NCBI RefSeq assembly: GCF_900107645.1
Contig: NZ_FNQN01000001.1
Location: forward strand, 207,390-271,389
DNA length: 64,000 nt
From: Desulfuromusa kysingii
GTDB taxonomy: Bacteria > Desulfobacterota > Desulfuromonadia > Desulfuromonadales > Geopsychrobacteraceae
Direction: 5' to 3'
The notes below the pieces were generated by a model. That model was given only the letters and a program-made list of their open reading frames with translations. It made no database searches and was not told the DNA's origin. Made by a program: the position numbers and the translations under genes. Shown piece by piece: positions 53,785 through 63,002 of this stretch. How positions within the stretch are numbered: position 1 is the stretch's first letter; each line of letters starts with the position of its first letter.

Positions 53785-55671
53785 TTAAAAGCGGTAATTG
53801 ATGCTTGCATATACCAACCTGCCCTTGATTTCATAAGGGGAGTCGTCCAGGTCTTCATCGGTGAGGTTGTCGATTCCCAATCTGGCAGTCAAAGAGTCAA
53901 GGAAGGTTTTTGCCAGTTGCAGATTGTATTGGGTGAAGGCATCGTATTCCTCTCCGGATGCTTCTTGCTCGCCAGTGTAGTTGGCGCTTAAAGTGGCATT
54001 AAGCCCCCAAGGTAACTGAGAAATCAGTCGGGCATTGATTGAATGTTTCGGGCGATAAGACAAATCTTCTCCGGTCGATTTGTCTTCGGTATCAAGGAAT
54101 TGGTAGCCCAGCCTGATGTTATGATCTGCGGTTATATCCTGCGTCAGTTCGAGTTCGAATCCTTGCATCTGTGCCTCGTTGACGTTTGCATACTGATATA
54201 TTCTCCCTCCTGACGCTGTGGAACCGATCTGTTCGCTGGCGATTAGATTGTCGACTTCAGTTTTGTAGAGAGCTGCTTTGAAAACGGTTTTTTCAGCATG
54301 ATACTCGTAGCCAACTTCATAGCTTTTTGAGTTTTCAGGCTGTAGATCGTCATTGCCGTGAAAAATATGTCGTGAAGTAGAAACGTAGCTAGAAGAGTTT
54401 TGCGTGACTGTGGGCGCCTTAAACCCCTCTCCATAACCGGCTTTAATGCGATGATGTGAGCCGAGCTTGTAAAGTACGTTCATTTTTGGAGACCACTCAC
54501 CAGCAAATTTCTCATGATAGTCATAGCGGGCACCAATAGTGATTAAGAGATCATCGGTGACTTCGATTTCATCCTGTATAAAGGCTGAGGTATTGTAGAT
54601 CTCGTTTTTGAAGTTGGAGCCTGAGCTGGCGTCCAGGTCGTAATCCTTGTCGTATTCTTCCAGTTTGTATTCTGCACCGGTAACGATAAAGTGCTTATCG
54701 AATGCCAGAGTGCTAACTTCGGCTCTGGCGACGCTATCGGTCATATTGTGGGTGTAACTGTTTGATGAGTTGTAGTGAAGGTCAGAGTCGACGACATAAG
54801 CATCGATATCCAAAGACAGGTTTGCAAACTGTTTATGATAGCCGAGGGAATAGTTGCGGCGGTCAATATCATAGTAAAGAGTGTCTCCGACCTCGTATCG
54901 GTCTTCAACCCCTTGAGAATAGGAGGCTTCAAGGGATTGGCTGCTATCCAGGTCGAATGTCAGCTTAACCATACCGTTGGTGATCTCTTTTCCTTCAATC
55001 TTGGTAATCGAATCATTTTCTTCGTCTGCAACAACATCCAGATCGGTGTGCTCAGCGCTGACAAACAAAGAGAATCTATCCGAAATTTTGCCACCGATAT
55101 TGGCGCTGACATTTTTTAAGTCACCGCCATCATCGTCACTAAAACCAAACTTTGTGTTGATATCACCGGAAAAAGTCTCTTGCTGTTTTTTGGTTATAAT
55201 GTTGACGACACCGCCGATGGCTTGCGACCCGTAGATGGAACTTGCAGGTCCCTTGATCACCTCAATCCGTTCAATCGCATTCATTGGCACCCAATTGTAT
55301 TGGAAGTCAGAATGGCCGATCTGTGCATCCGAACCCGATACTTTTTTGCCATCGACAAGAATCAAAACATGGTCGCTTTGAGATCCCCGAATGCTGATGT
55401 TCTGGCGTCCGGAAATTGAACCGGAATTGACCCCTAGGTTGATCCCTGCAGATTGCACCAGGACATCATTGATGGATGTCGCATTAGATCTGAGGATCTC
55501 TTCAGCATCAATAATGGTGACTGCCACGCCTAGATTTTCGATTTCTTGCAAAGATTTTGCGGTGACAGTCATTGTTTCTGTTTGTGGAACTGGTTCTGCC
55601 GCCAGGCTATGGGAGCATATTGCAGTGACCGCAATGAGCCCTAGCATGGCTGATTTAAACGCTATCTTCAT
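53785..55671 (-). CDS. TonB-dependent outer-membrane receptor (second)
   Basis: A 628-residue receptor with signal peptide, TonB box (ETMTVTAK, about 32-39), plug (about 40-150, with YGSQAIGGVVNIITKK) and barrel ending in NYRF. It is BtuB-like in size. It starts an operon with DUF4198, a small periplasmic protein and a PepSY protein, so its ligand may be a metal chelate or tetrapyrrole. It shares a control region with the divergent TonB2 operon. Confidence 0.88.
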   Translation of the reverse strand: MKIAFKSAMLGLIAVTAICSHSLAAEPVPQTETMTVTAKSLQEIENLGVAVTIIDAEEILRSNATSINDVLVQSAGINLGVNSGSISGRQNISIRGSQSDHVLILVDGKKVSGSDAQIGHSDFQYNWVPMNAIERIEVIKGPASSIYGSQAIGGVVNIITKKQQETFSGDINTKFGFSDDDGGDLKNVSANIGGKISDRFSLFVSAEHTDLDVVADEENDSITKIEGKEITNGMVKLTFDLDSSQSLEASYSQGVEDRYEVGDTLYYDIDRRNYSLGYHKQFANLSLDIDAYVVDSDLHYNSSNSYTHNMTDSVARAEVSTLAFDKHFIVTGAEYKLEEYDKDYDLDASSGSNFKNEIYNTSAFIQDEIEVTDDLLITIGARYDYHEKFAGEWSPKMNVLYKLGSHHRIKAGYGEGFKAPTVTQNSSSYVSTSRHIFHGNDDLQPENSKSYEVGYEYHAEKTVFKAALYKTEVDNLIASEQIGSTASGGRIYQYANVNEAQMQGFELELTQDITADHNIRLGYQFLDTEDKSTGEDLSYRPKHSINARLISQLPWGLNATLSANYTGEQEASGEEYDAFTQYNLQLAKTFLDSLTARLGIDNLTDEDLDDSPYEIKGRLVYASINYRF

Positions 55672-55796
55672 GTTCTTCTCTCTTTTTCAATATTGGTTAA
55701 TGGGTTTATGGCAACTCCTTCAGTTGCCGCGACGGGTGGCATATTTTTGTCTATCCGAGGATTGGAGACGCTAGTAGAAATGCTATGAACTTGTCC

Positions 55797-55810
55797 GTGA
55801 TTCTGATCAC
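55797..55810. promoter_or_regulatory. CRP-like site GTGA-N6-TCAC
   Basis: GTGATTCTGATCAC; extended by a C and A outside. One of two in this divergent region. Confidence 0.5.
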
Positions 55811-55864
55811 AAAAATGACGATAGTTTTCAAAATCAAATTATTGGTGAAATGTTTTGTTCCGAT

Positions 55865-55878
55865 GTGACGGGAATCAC
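55865..55878. promoter_or_regulatory. CRP-like site GTGA-N6-TCAC
   Basis: GTGACGGGAATCAC, 54 bases from the preceding site's end; faces the DUF3450 gene. Confidence 0.5.
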
Positions 55879-55986
55879 GGTTTTTCTGTTACGCAGGTGT
55901 TATTAAGTATCCACTTGAAAACGAAATCCAAAATTCTTTTGGCAATCGATCTGTTGCCGGCTTACTTTTTTGCGTAATTGGAGTGA

Positions 55987-56763
55987 ATGAATTCGATGGG
56001 AAAGCTGCGGTTATTACAGCGGGGAGTTCTCTTCCCCTTGCTTTGTTTGTTGTTGATGGTTTCAACGGTTAGGGCTGAGAAGGGGGTGGAGGAGTTAGCT
56101 TTTGATGTTTTGCGAAACCAGCAGGCCATACAGGAGCTGACAGAGGAATGGAGCCGCGATGAAAAAAAAATGGTCGCTGAAATAGAGCAGTTGCGGGCTC
56201 AGTTGAACCGTTTGCAGGTCCAATCTGGGCAGGTTGAACAAGCATTGCTGGTGGAGGAAGAGCGGATCGCACAGCAACGCCATCGGTTGGTTGAAGCGCA
56301 AAAACTTCGTGACGGGTTGCATGGGTGGTTGTTGGATGTCGCCCAAAGATGTGCAACCGGGGGGGAGCAAAGCCTCCCTTTTCTTGCTGGGGAGCGAGAG
56401 CAGCGCCAAGCTGATTTAGAGGCTGTTTTGCAGGATCCATACACACCCCTCTATGAAAAGTTTCGCCGCGTTTTTGAAGTGCTGTTGGTCGAGACCGAAT
56501 ATGGTTACAGCAATGAGGTGTACCGCGACAATATTGTTCTGGAAGGGCGGGATGTGCAGGTCGATTTATTGCGCATTGGGCGCACCGCGTTGTTTTTTCG
56601 GACACCTGATGGAACTGAAAGTGGCTACTATGATCCTTCGACCCAAAGCTACGAACTTTTCCCCGATGCCTCTGTTGATCTCTCTGCTGCTTTTGCGCTG
56701 GTGAGACGTGAAACTGCCGCTAAGATGGTGTTTTTGCCTGTGGGGAGGATTCTGGTGCCATGA
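55987..56763 (+). CDS. DUF3450 protein of the TonB2-type system
   Basis: A 258-residue periplasmic protein with signal peptide and a long coiled coil (about 30-115), then a DUF3450 globular part. It heads an operon whose order (DUF3450, TtpC-like, ExbB, ExbD, TonB, TPR) matches the TonB2 system of Vibrio. It overlaps the next gene by four bases. An alternative ATG lies at 55996. Confidence 0.85.
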   Translation: MNSMGKLRLLQRGVLFPLLCLLLMVSTVRAEKGVEELAFDVLRNQQAIQELTEEWSRDEKKMVAEIEQLRAQLNRLQVQSGQVEQALLVEEERIAQQRHRLVEAQKLRDGLHGWLLDVAQRCATGGEQSLPFLAGEREQRQADLEAVLQDPYTPLYEKFRRVFEVLLVETEYGYSNEVYRDNIVLEGRDVQVDLLRIGRTALFFRTPDGTESGYYDPSTQSYELFPDASVDLSAAFALVRRETAAKMVFLPVGRILVP

Positions 56764-58199
56764 GTCAGTCGAGACAATACCTGCCATTGTTGATCTGTTT
56801 TTTGTCCCTCTTTTTTATCACCATCCAACCGTTGTGGGCCGCCGACATCCGTGCCGTTTACGGTCGCGTGGCGGCAGAACTTGAGGAGAGTCAAGAAAAT
56901 AAAAAGGCGCTGGAGGCAGGAATCCATCTACAAAGAGATCGGCTGAAACAGCAACTCAAAGAGATGCAATTTACCGTCACAGCTCAAGAGAAAAAATTAC
57001 AGCAACAGCGGTCTCTGTTAGAACAGCACCAACAAGAGTACGCACAGTTGCTTTCAGAGCAGGCAAGCGATGCGGAGTTGATGAATAATCTGGCAGCTTC
57101 GGTGCGCGTGAGTGCAAAACAGTTGCAGGAGTTATTGATTCGTTCACCGCGAACGTCCCTTGATCGACAACTGCCCGAGTCTCTTGACCCGATTCTCAAT
57201 GCGGATTATTTCCCTGGCCTTGATGATATGGAACAGATGGCAAACCTCTTTTTGCTGGAAATGGAACAAGTGGGTGAAGTCTCTGTGCAGACTATGCCAA
57301 TTGTCGATCCCTCCGGACTCGAAAAGGAAGCTCCTGTCCTTCTGGTGGGTCCCTTTTTGGCGGCCTATCTGGATCAGGGTAAACCGCACTTGTTGCGCTA
57401 CGATAGTGCTATGCGCAGTCTTGTGCAGGTTGACGCCAAGTTGCCATGGAATGTCTCGCGCACACTTAAAAGTTATCTTCAAGGTGAAAATGACAGTGTG
57501 CCGCTCGACCTGTCGGCAGGAGCAGCGCTGGAACAGTTGGTTCGTAAGAAAAGTTTTGTTGACCGGGTTCGGGCTGGTGGAGTTCTTGTCTGGCCCATCC
57601 TGGCTTTGGCTGTGATTGCCTTTTTGATTGGTCTGGAGCGCGCTTTCTTTCTCAAGCGGGTCCATGACAATACCGACCGGACCATGGGCGAGGTCAACAA
57701 CAGGGCGATCAAGGGCGACTGGGGCGGCTGTCAAAAATTGGTCCAGGGGAGAAAGAAGTCACCTGTTTATAATGTTGTCAGGGCAGGTCTGAAAGCTCGT
57801 CATGAAGGGCGGGAGGTTCTTGAAAGTGTGTTGCAAGAGGCCATTCTTAAAGAATTACCGCGCTTAGAGCGGGCCTTGCCGCTGCTGAATATTATGGCTG
57901 CGGTAGCTCCATTGATGGGATTGCTCGGGACAGTGACGGGGATGATCGGAACCTTCGAAGTTATTAATATCTATGGCACTGGCGATCCGCGGATGATGTC
58001 TGGGGGGATTTCTGTGGCTCTGGTCACCACCATGCTGGGGCTGATGGTCGCAATCCCTATCATGTTGATGCACGCATTTCTCAGCCGTCAAGTGGAACAT
58101 ATTGTTGGCGATATGGAAGAGAAAGCTGTGGCATTGACCAATATTATTTATCTTCACGGGAAGAACGATGGAGTGTGTCCCCATGTCGCCAATCCCTGA
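56760..58199 (+). CDS. TtpC-like MotA/TolQ/ExbB family protein
   Basis: A 479-residue protein: signal segment, coiled coil (about 30-110), periplasmic domain, then ExbB-like helices in the C-terminal third (MAAVAPLMGLLGTVTGMIGTF and following). The family's TtpC joins the proton-channel ExbB/ExbD to energise TonB2. Start overlaps the DUF3450 stop (ATGA). The long N-terminus distinguishes it from ordinary ExbB. Confidence 0.88.
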   Translation: MSQSRQYLPLLICFLSLFFITIQPLWAADIRAVYGRVAAELEESQENKKALEAGIHLQRDRLKQQLKEMQFTVTAQEKKLQQQRSLLEQHQQEYAQLLSEQASDAELMNNLAASVRVSAKQLQELLIRSPRTSLDRQLPESLDPILNADYFPGLDDMEQMANLFLLEMEQVGEVSVQTMPIVDPSGLEKEAPVLLVGPFLAAYLDQGKPHLLRYDSAMRSLVQVDAKLPWNVSRTLKSYLQGENDSVPLDLSAGAALEQLVRKKSFVDRVRAGGVLVWPILALAVIAFLIGLERAFFLKRVHDNTDRTMGEVNNRAIKGDWGGCQKLVQGRKKSPVYNVVRAGLKARHEGREVLESVLQEAILKELPRLERALPLLNIMAAVAPLMGLLGTVTGMIGTFEVINIYGTGDPRMMSGGISVALVTTMLGLMVAIPIMLMHAFLSRQVEHIVGDMEEKAVALTNIIYLHGKNDGVCPHVANP

Positions 58200-58806
58200 A
58201 TTTTTGAGCTCAGGTCAGGAGCTCGGCGTCCAACTCTATAGCTATTTTAAGGGCGGAGGGGTGATTATGTATCCCCTGCTTTTGGTGGCAATCTATATGT
58301 GGACATTGATATTTGAGCGGATCTTTGCGTTTCACCGTCTTGAATTTAGAGACCTGGATATGGGGGAGTTGTTGGAGGGGTGCCGCGATAGGCGACGTTT
58401 CCCGCCCAAGACAGGACTTCGTGCGCAGATCGGTTACTTTTTGTGCCACCATAGAACCACAGATCACTTTTTGAACCGCCGCCTCCTTGATCAGTGCTGT
58501 ATGCAACTACGACCAAAAATTGACAAGAATATCATGTTGATAGCGGTTCTGGCGATGGTTTCACCTCTACTTGGGCTGTTGGGGACAGTGACGGGGATGA
58601 TTACAACTTTTGATGTTATTGCTCTTTTTGGTACTGGTAACGCAAGGGCTCTTGCTGGTGGTATTTCTGAAGCCCTGATTACGACTCAAAGCGGTTTGCT
58701 GGTGTCCATTCCTGGGGTTTTCTCCAGCGCTGTCCTCAGTTTGCGTGCTCGACGCCTGCAACTCCGCTTAGATGAATCGATGACAACATTAAAACGGATT
58801 GTTTAA
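58168..58806 (+). CDS. exbB: ExbB-like proton channel subunit
   Basis: A 212-residue inner-membrane protein with three helices and the ExbB core MVSPLLGLLGTVTGMITTF. With ExbD it makes the proton-driven motor. The 5' end overlaps the TtpC-like gene by 32 bases; a second possible start is ATG 58183. Confidence 0.9.
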   Translation: MECVPMSPIPEFLSSGQELGVQLYSYFKGGGVIMYPLLLVAIYMWTLIFERIFAFHRLEFRDLDMGELLEGCRDRRRFPPKTGLRAQIGYFLCHHRTTDHFLNRRLLDQCCMQLRPKIDKNIMLIAVLAMVSPLLGLLGTVTGMITTFDVIALFGTGNARALAGGISEALITTQSGLLVSIPGVFSSAVLSLRARRLQLRLDESMTTLKRIV

Positions 58807-58810
58807 AGTT

Positions 58811-59233
58811 ATGATAAATGTCAGACAGCATTTGCGCCAAAAGGGTGGAACCTCAGAGATTAATATTTCCCCGCTGATTGATCTGGTCTTTTTGCTTTTG
58901 ATCTTTTTTATGGTGACGACCAGTTTTGTTCGTGAAACAGGAATTGAGGTTGATCGTCCGACAGCAAGTACTGCCGCCGCTTCAGAAAACAGTAATATCC
59001 TGGTTGCTGTCAGCAGTGATGGCGAAGTGTTTTTTGACGGACAACGGGTGGATATTCGCACTGTCCGTAGCCATATCGGCCGGGCTATTGCTGAAAATCC
59101 TGGTGCTGAGGTGATTGTTGTCGCCGATAAGGAGAGTCGTACTGGACTTGTTGTCCAGGCTATGGATCAGTGTCGTCTAGCGGGTGCTGAGCGTGTCAGT
59201 TTGGCGGCAGCTGATGGTGGAGTAAATAACTAG
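58811..59233 (+). CDS. exbD: ExbD-like proton channel subunit
   Basis: A 140-residue protein with one N-terminal helix containing the protonatable Asp in INISPLIDLVFLLLIFF and a periplasmic domain. Start ATG 58811, four bases after exbB. Operates with ExbB/TtpC. Confidence 0.9.
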   Translation: MINVRQHLRQKGGTSEINISPLIDLVFLLLIFFMVTTSFVRETGIEVDRPTASTAAASENSNILVAVSSDGEVFFDGQRVDIRTVRSHIGRAIAENPGAEVIVVADKESRTGLVVQAMDQCRLAGAERVSLAAADGGVNN

Positions 59234-59878
59234 ATGGGAGCAACACCGAAGTCTGTGATTTTGGCCAGTTTTGTCTTGGCGTTATTGGTGTGTTTCTGCC
59301 TGTTTGCCCTCATCCCACAGTTGGCTCAGCATGATACTCCACGAAAGTTGCCTGTGCGTCGCACTGCTGCGCAGCTGTATGTCGAACCGCCTCCAGAGCC
59401 GGAAAAGCCGCCGGAACCGCAGCAGCCAAAAGTCGAAAAACAGCAGTTGCAGCAAACTCCGCAGCCCCAAATTGCACCAAAGCCCAGATTGCTACAGCCT
59501 CCCGAGTTTGATTTTCGACCTCCTGATATCAATATTCAAATGGCCACAGGAGTTGTTCCGGTTCCCCCTGCTGATCTGTCTGGGATTTATCAAGCGAATG
59601 ATCTGGATTGCCCCCCCAGTATCAATTTTCACGTTAAGCCCATTTATCCCTATCGGGCAAAACGGATGAATATTACTGGGTATGTAAAGATCCAGTTTGA
59701 CGTTGGTCGTGACGGTCATGTTGGAACGATGAAGATTCTTGAATCTGTCCCCCCTGGAGTCTTTGATGATGCCGTGTTGCAGGTTGTCCAGAAATGGCGC
59801 TTTCAGCCGGGTGAAATCATGGGGGATCAGGTCGCGACTCGGATGGTGAAAAAAATTGTCTTTAATCTGGAGGACTGA
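59234..59878 (+). CDS. tonB: TonB energy transducer
   Basis: A 214-residue protein with an N-terminal helix (about 8-27), a Pro/Glu/Lys-rich linker (PPPEPEKPPEPQQPK) and the TonB C-terminal domain (YPYRAKRMNITGYVKIQFDV...), which contacts TonB boxes. It starts immediately after the exbD stop. It probably serves both receptors in this region. Confidence 0.9.
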   Translation: MGATPKSVILASFVLALLVCFCLFALIPQLAQHDTPRKLPVRRTAAQLYVEPPPEPEKPPEPQQPKVEKQQLQQTPQPQIAPKPRLLQPPEFDFRPPDINIQMATGVVPVPPADLSGIYQANDLDCPPSINFHVKPIYPYRAKRMNITGYVKIQFDVGRDGHVGTMKILESVPPGVFDDAVLQVVQKWRFQPGEIMGDQVATRMVKKIVFNLED

Positions 59879-59882
59879 TGTC

Positions 59883-61067
59883 ATGTGTCGATCCTATATA
59901 AAATATGGTTTTTGCTTGCTGCTGTTTTTGGCGTTCTTGCTTGTTGTTTCTGCCCCAGTGTTTGGCGCTTGTCAGCAACAAGGGAGTTTGCGGGTTGTCA
60001 GGTTGTTACAGCAGGTCGATCAAGAGCTGTCTGCGAATCAACTGGTGGCGGCACAACAACGCTTAGAGCTATTCAAACAGCAATATCCTGATGACCCCCA
60101 TTATCTGATTGATTATCATCTTGGCAATCTGTATGGCCAGACAGGTCAGCTTGATAAGGCATTGTCTGCTTATGATGCTGCTTTGAGCCATTGTGATCAG
60201 GAGCCGAGTCTTTGGCAAAATCGTGGCAAAATTGCTTGGGATTTAAAGCAGTACAGCATAGCTGCTGATTCTTTGTTCCAGGCTTATGAGCTGGCGCAGA
60301 ACAAAGACCCTTCACTTTTATTTCATACTGCCATGGCACGGAGCTACGCTGATCAGAAAGAGGGGGCTGTTAAGCTGCTGGAAACGTTGCTTGGTGACCA
60401 GGCAGAAGCGGTTGAGGATATTTGGTTGGAAACTTATACCAACCTGTGCATCGAAACAAAACAGATCGACCGTGCTTTGCAGCGCCTCAACGGTTGGCGA
60501 CCAGAGTTGGAGAACCGGAAACTGTTTTGGCGCTTGCTGACGATCTTGCAGGTGCAGCAACATGACTATGAAAAAGGGGCGACCAGTTTGCAAGTTCTTG
60601 CCGCTTTTGAGCCATTGAATAAGGATGATAAGAGGCTTTTGGCCGATCTGCTGCTACAGATTGATATCCCCTTGGAGGCAGCAGAGCAGTACGAGGAGCT
60701 ACTGGCAGACAACCCGCAAGAGCAGGACCTGCATAATCGGGTCATCACCAGCTATCGTCGTGGGTTGCAGCCACAGAAGGCTCTAGTTGCCATCGAGCGG
60801 GCGCTGGCACTTAACCGTTCTGAAGCTTTGTTGCAACAACGGGGTGAAATTCTCTTTGAGCAACGTCAATATGAACAGGCGTTTCGGGCGTTTGAAGAGC
60901 TGGTTCAATTAGATGCCAATAAAGGAGTTGCCTATCTCTATCAAGGATATTGTGCCCTGCGGATTGATGATTTAATGCTGGCCCGAAAGGTCTTAACCAA
61001 GGCTTCCGCTTTTAAACGGGAGAGAAAAGAGGCACAACGGTTATTGGCTTGGATGGATCGTGGATGA
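59883..61067 (+). CDS. TPR protein of the TonB2-type system
   Basis: A 394-residue protein with signal peptide (about 1-30) and about eight tetratricopeptide-like repeats. In TonB2 operons a TPR protein follows tonB and helps assemble the complex. Start ATG 59883 has GGAGG about nine bases upstream. Confidence 0.82.
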   Translation: MCRSYIKYGFCLLLFLAFLLVVSAPVFGACQQQGSLRVVRLLQQVDQELSANQLVAAQQRLELFKQQYPDDPHYLIDYHLGNLYGQTGQLDKALSAYDAALSHCDQEPSLWQNRGKIAWDLKQYSIAADSLFQAYELAQNKDPSLLFHTAMARSYADQKEGAVKLLETLLGDQAEAVEDIWLETYTNLCIETKQIDRALQRLNGWRPELENRKLFWRLLTILQVQQHDYEKGATSLQVLAAFEPLNKDDKRLLADLLLQIDIPLEAAEQYEELLADNPQEQDLHNRVITSYRRGLQPQKALVAIERALALNRSEALLQQRGEILFEQRQYEQAFRAFEELVQLDANKGVAYLYQGYCALRIDDLMLARKVLTKASAFKRERKEAQRLLAWMDRG

Positions 61068-61140
61068 GCTAACTCTGCGCCACCTTTTTTGTTGAATTTT
61101 ATTATCCGAACTGCATTTTTTCGATTTTGAAAACTAAAAA

Positions 61141-61171
61141 CAATCTGTGACTGCGGTCACAGATTGTTTTT
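61141..61171 (+). terminator. Terminator with an embedded CRP-like palindrome
   Basis: CAATCTGTGAC / GTCACAGATTG, an 11-bp perfect stem with a 4-base loop followed by five T residues: a good terminator for the TonB2 operon. It also reads GTGA-N6-TCAC, so it may double as an operator. Confidence 0.7.
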
Positions 61172-61256
61172 ATTCCCGACTGATATAACCCTATACATTA
61201 AATCATTAGCCTGAAATCCATTCTTTAACCAACCTTTTACAGCGTGTGGCAGCGCT

Positions 61257-61300
61257 TGCTTAGCAAGCAGGGGGCTCCTCCTTCCTCTGCTTGCTAAGCA
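61257..61300 (+). promoter_or_regulatory. 14-bp inverted repeat before the metal-transport genes
   Basis: TGCTTAGCAAGCAG (61257-61270) and CTGCTTGCTAAGCA (61287-61300), perfect arms around 16 bases, 52 bases before the DUF1007 start. There is no T run. It may be a metal-responsive operator or mRNA structure. Confidence 0.6.
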
Positions 61301-61351
61301 CTATGTATTCAGGGGATAGTTTAATTTGCTCTCTTTTGATATAAAGCAGCC

Positions 61352-61939
61352 ATGCGAACAATTCTCTTTATTTCCCTCTGTTTATTCTTGTTCCTGCCAC
61401 TAACAGCTGCGGCGCACCCGCATGTTTTTGTTGATAACCATATGGCTTTTGATTTCGATGCGAAAGGGATTGCTGGAATTGAAGTTATGTGGGTCTTTGA
61501 CGATATGTTTTCAGCGGGAATATTGTTGGACTATGATGATGGAGATGGTTTTTTATCTGCCCAGGAGATCCGTGCGATTAAGGCGGAAGCCTTTGATAAT
61601 CTGAAGGAATATGGCTTTTTTTTTCGTATTCAGATTGACGGGAACTTGTTTCCAGTGAAGTTTATAACCGATTTTACTGCTGCAGTGCGTGGTGGGGCTC
61701 TGGTTTACCGGTTTACGGTTCCCTGTCACGTTTCAGCTGCCGCGACCCCGAAGGTGATCGATGTGCTGGTCGAGGATGAAACTAATTTTGTCTCGATCAT
61801 GACAAAAAAGAGTGCCATCTCTGTCGCTTCTGCTGGAGTCCCCTTTGATCTTAAGTTCACATATGCACCTGCACCGTACTTTCTGCAATTGGAATCGGCG
61901 GATGCGGTCGGTTCGGTAAGGATTCAGTTTAGCCAATGA
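61352..61939 (+). CDS. DUF1007 periplasmic protein
   Basis: A 195-residue protein with signal peptide and the His-containing entry AHPHVFVDNHM typical of DUF1007, a family found with nickel/cobalt transporters. The last codon overlaps the NicO-type gene (ATGA). It may feed or shape metal transport in the periplasm. Confidence 0.82.
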   Translation: MRTILFISLCLFLFLPLTAAAHPHVFVDNHMAFDFDAKGIAGIEVMWVFDDMFSAGILLDYDDGDGFLSAQEIRAIKAEAFDNLKEYGFFFRIQIDGNLFPVKFITDFTAAVRGGALVYRFTVPCHVSAAATPKVIDVLVEDETNFVSIMTKKSAISVASAGVPFDLKFTYAPAPYFLQLESADAVGSVRIQFSQ

Positions 61940-62823
61940 TAAAAATTATTCTCCCTGTTCTGTTCTTGCTGATGGTTTCCACTTGGGCTAATCCTCCTGT
62001 CGTCTTAAGTTCCTTTTCGGCACGTCAGGGGTCTCCAACTGAATATGTTGGCTCTGGCTCCGGTTTGCAGGTGCAAATTGCTCAGCTTCAGAAGCAGTTA
62101 AAAAGTAAGATGACCGACTTGTCTCGTACTCTGCGTCAAGGGGACAAATCGGTGATCAGTTGGTTGTTGGGGCTGGCGTTTCTCTATGGGGTGATCCATG
62201 CCATCGGTCCTGGACACGGTAAAGCTGTGATTGCTTCATATTTGTTGGCGCATGGGGGATCGCCATGGCGGGGAGTGGTGATTGGCGCAATTGGTGCCAT
62301 GTTGCATGGTTTTTCGGCTATTGTGGTTGTGATGTTGATTTATTTTTTATCTCTGGGCCGATTGACAACAACCTTTTCGGCTTGGAGTCATAATCTCCAG
62401 ATCGTGGCTTACCTGTTGATCAGTGTGATAGGTCTATTCATGCTCATTGCTGAACTTTCGTCACTGCGACAGAAGAAGGAAAAATCCAGCACTGCGGTAA
62501 GGGGGAACATGCAACGCCCGTTGTGGCTATTCATCTCTTTGGGGTTGATTCCCTGTCCTGGGACTATGATTGTCCTTCTCTTTTTTCTCTCCTTAAAGAT
62601 GCTTGGGTTTGGCTTGTTGATGGCTGTGACTATGGCACTGGGGATGGCATTTACGCTATCGGTCATCGGTCTGATGACCGTATTATCTCGTTCAAAAGTG
62701 ATCCGGCACACAGCGGGGCAGTCACATCCAATGTTTTCTCGGGTGCATAATTTTTTGGGTATGACTGGTGCGGTTCTTGTTTTAGTTGTTGGTTTGCTCC
62801 TGCTTTACACTTCCATCCATTAA
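61936..62823 (+). CDS. NicO/RcnA-like nickel-cobalt transporter
   Basis: A 295-residue inner-membrane protein with about six helices and the NicO motif GVIHAIGPGHGKAVIASYL containing the metal-binding His residues. RcnA relatives export Ni/Co, others act in uptake, and direction cannot be told here. Transcribed with DUF1007. Confidence 0.87.
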   Translation: MIKIILPVLFLLMVSTWANPPVVLSSFSARQGSPTEYVGSGSGLQVQIAQLQKQLKSKMTDLSRTLRQGDKSVISWLLGLAFLYGVIHAIGPGHGKAVIASYLLAHGGSPWRGVVIGAIGAMLHGFSAIVVVMLIYFLSLGRLTTTFSAWSHNLQIVAYLLISVIGLFMLIAELSSLRQKKEKSSTAVRGNMQRPLWLFISLGLIPCPGTMIVLLFFLSLKMLGFGLLMAVTMALGMAFTLSVIGLMTVLSRSKVIRHTAGQSHPMFSRVHNFLGMTGAVLVLVVGLLLLYTSIH

Positions 62824-62885
62824 TAATTGGATCTTCATATCGTCTTTTTGATAAATGATCATGTTTTTCATTTTCTTTATCGTTT

Positions 62886-62899
62886 GTGACTGAAATCAC
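62886..62899. promoter_or_regulatory. CRP-like site GTGA-N6-TCAC
   Basis: GTGACTGAAATCAC, about 104 bases before the LbtU-like porin ATG. Confidence 0.5.
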
Positions 62900-63002
62900 G
62901 GATTTTCTTTCTCTATCTGTTTATCTTCCATCTCGAAACATACTTTGGGTTCTGGATAGCCAAAAAGCGTCCATAAATAACATTTGAGAAAGGAAGTATT
63001 GA

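Larger units (their letters stand above)
55672..55986. other. Divergent control region of receptor and TonB2 operons
   Basis: 315 bases with two CRP-like sites (55797-55810 and 55865-55878). An AT-rich run about 55815-55850 weakly recalls a Fur site but is not convincing. No gene or riboswitch recognised. Confidence 0.5.

Noticed and set aside
55812-55850. Possible Fur box before the TonB2 operon
   Set aside because: Only AT-richness and scattered matches to the consensus; no clear palindrome.
56069-56605. 178-codon minus-strand open frame inside the DUF3450 gene
   Set aside because: It is a Pro/His-rich shadow of a high-confidence gene and has no start signal.
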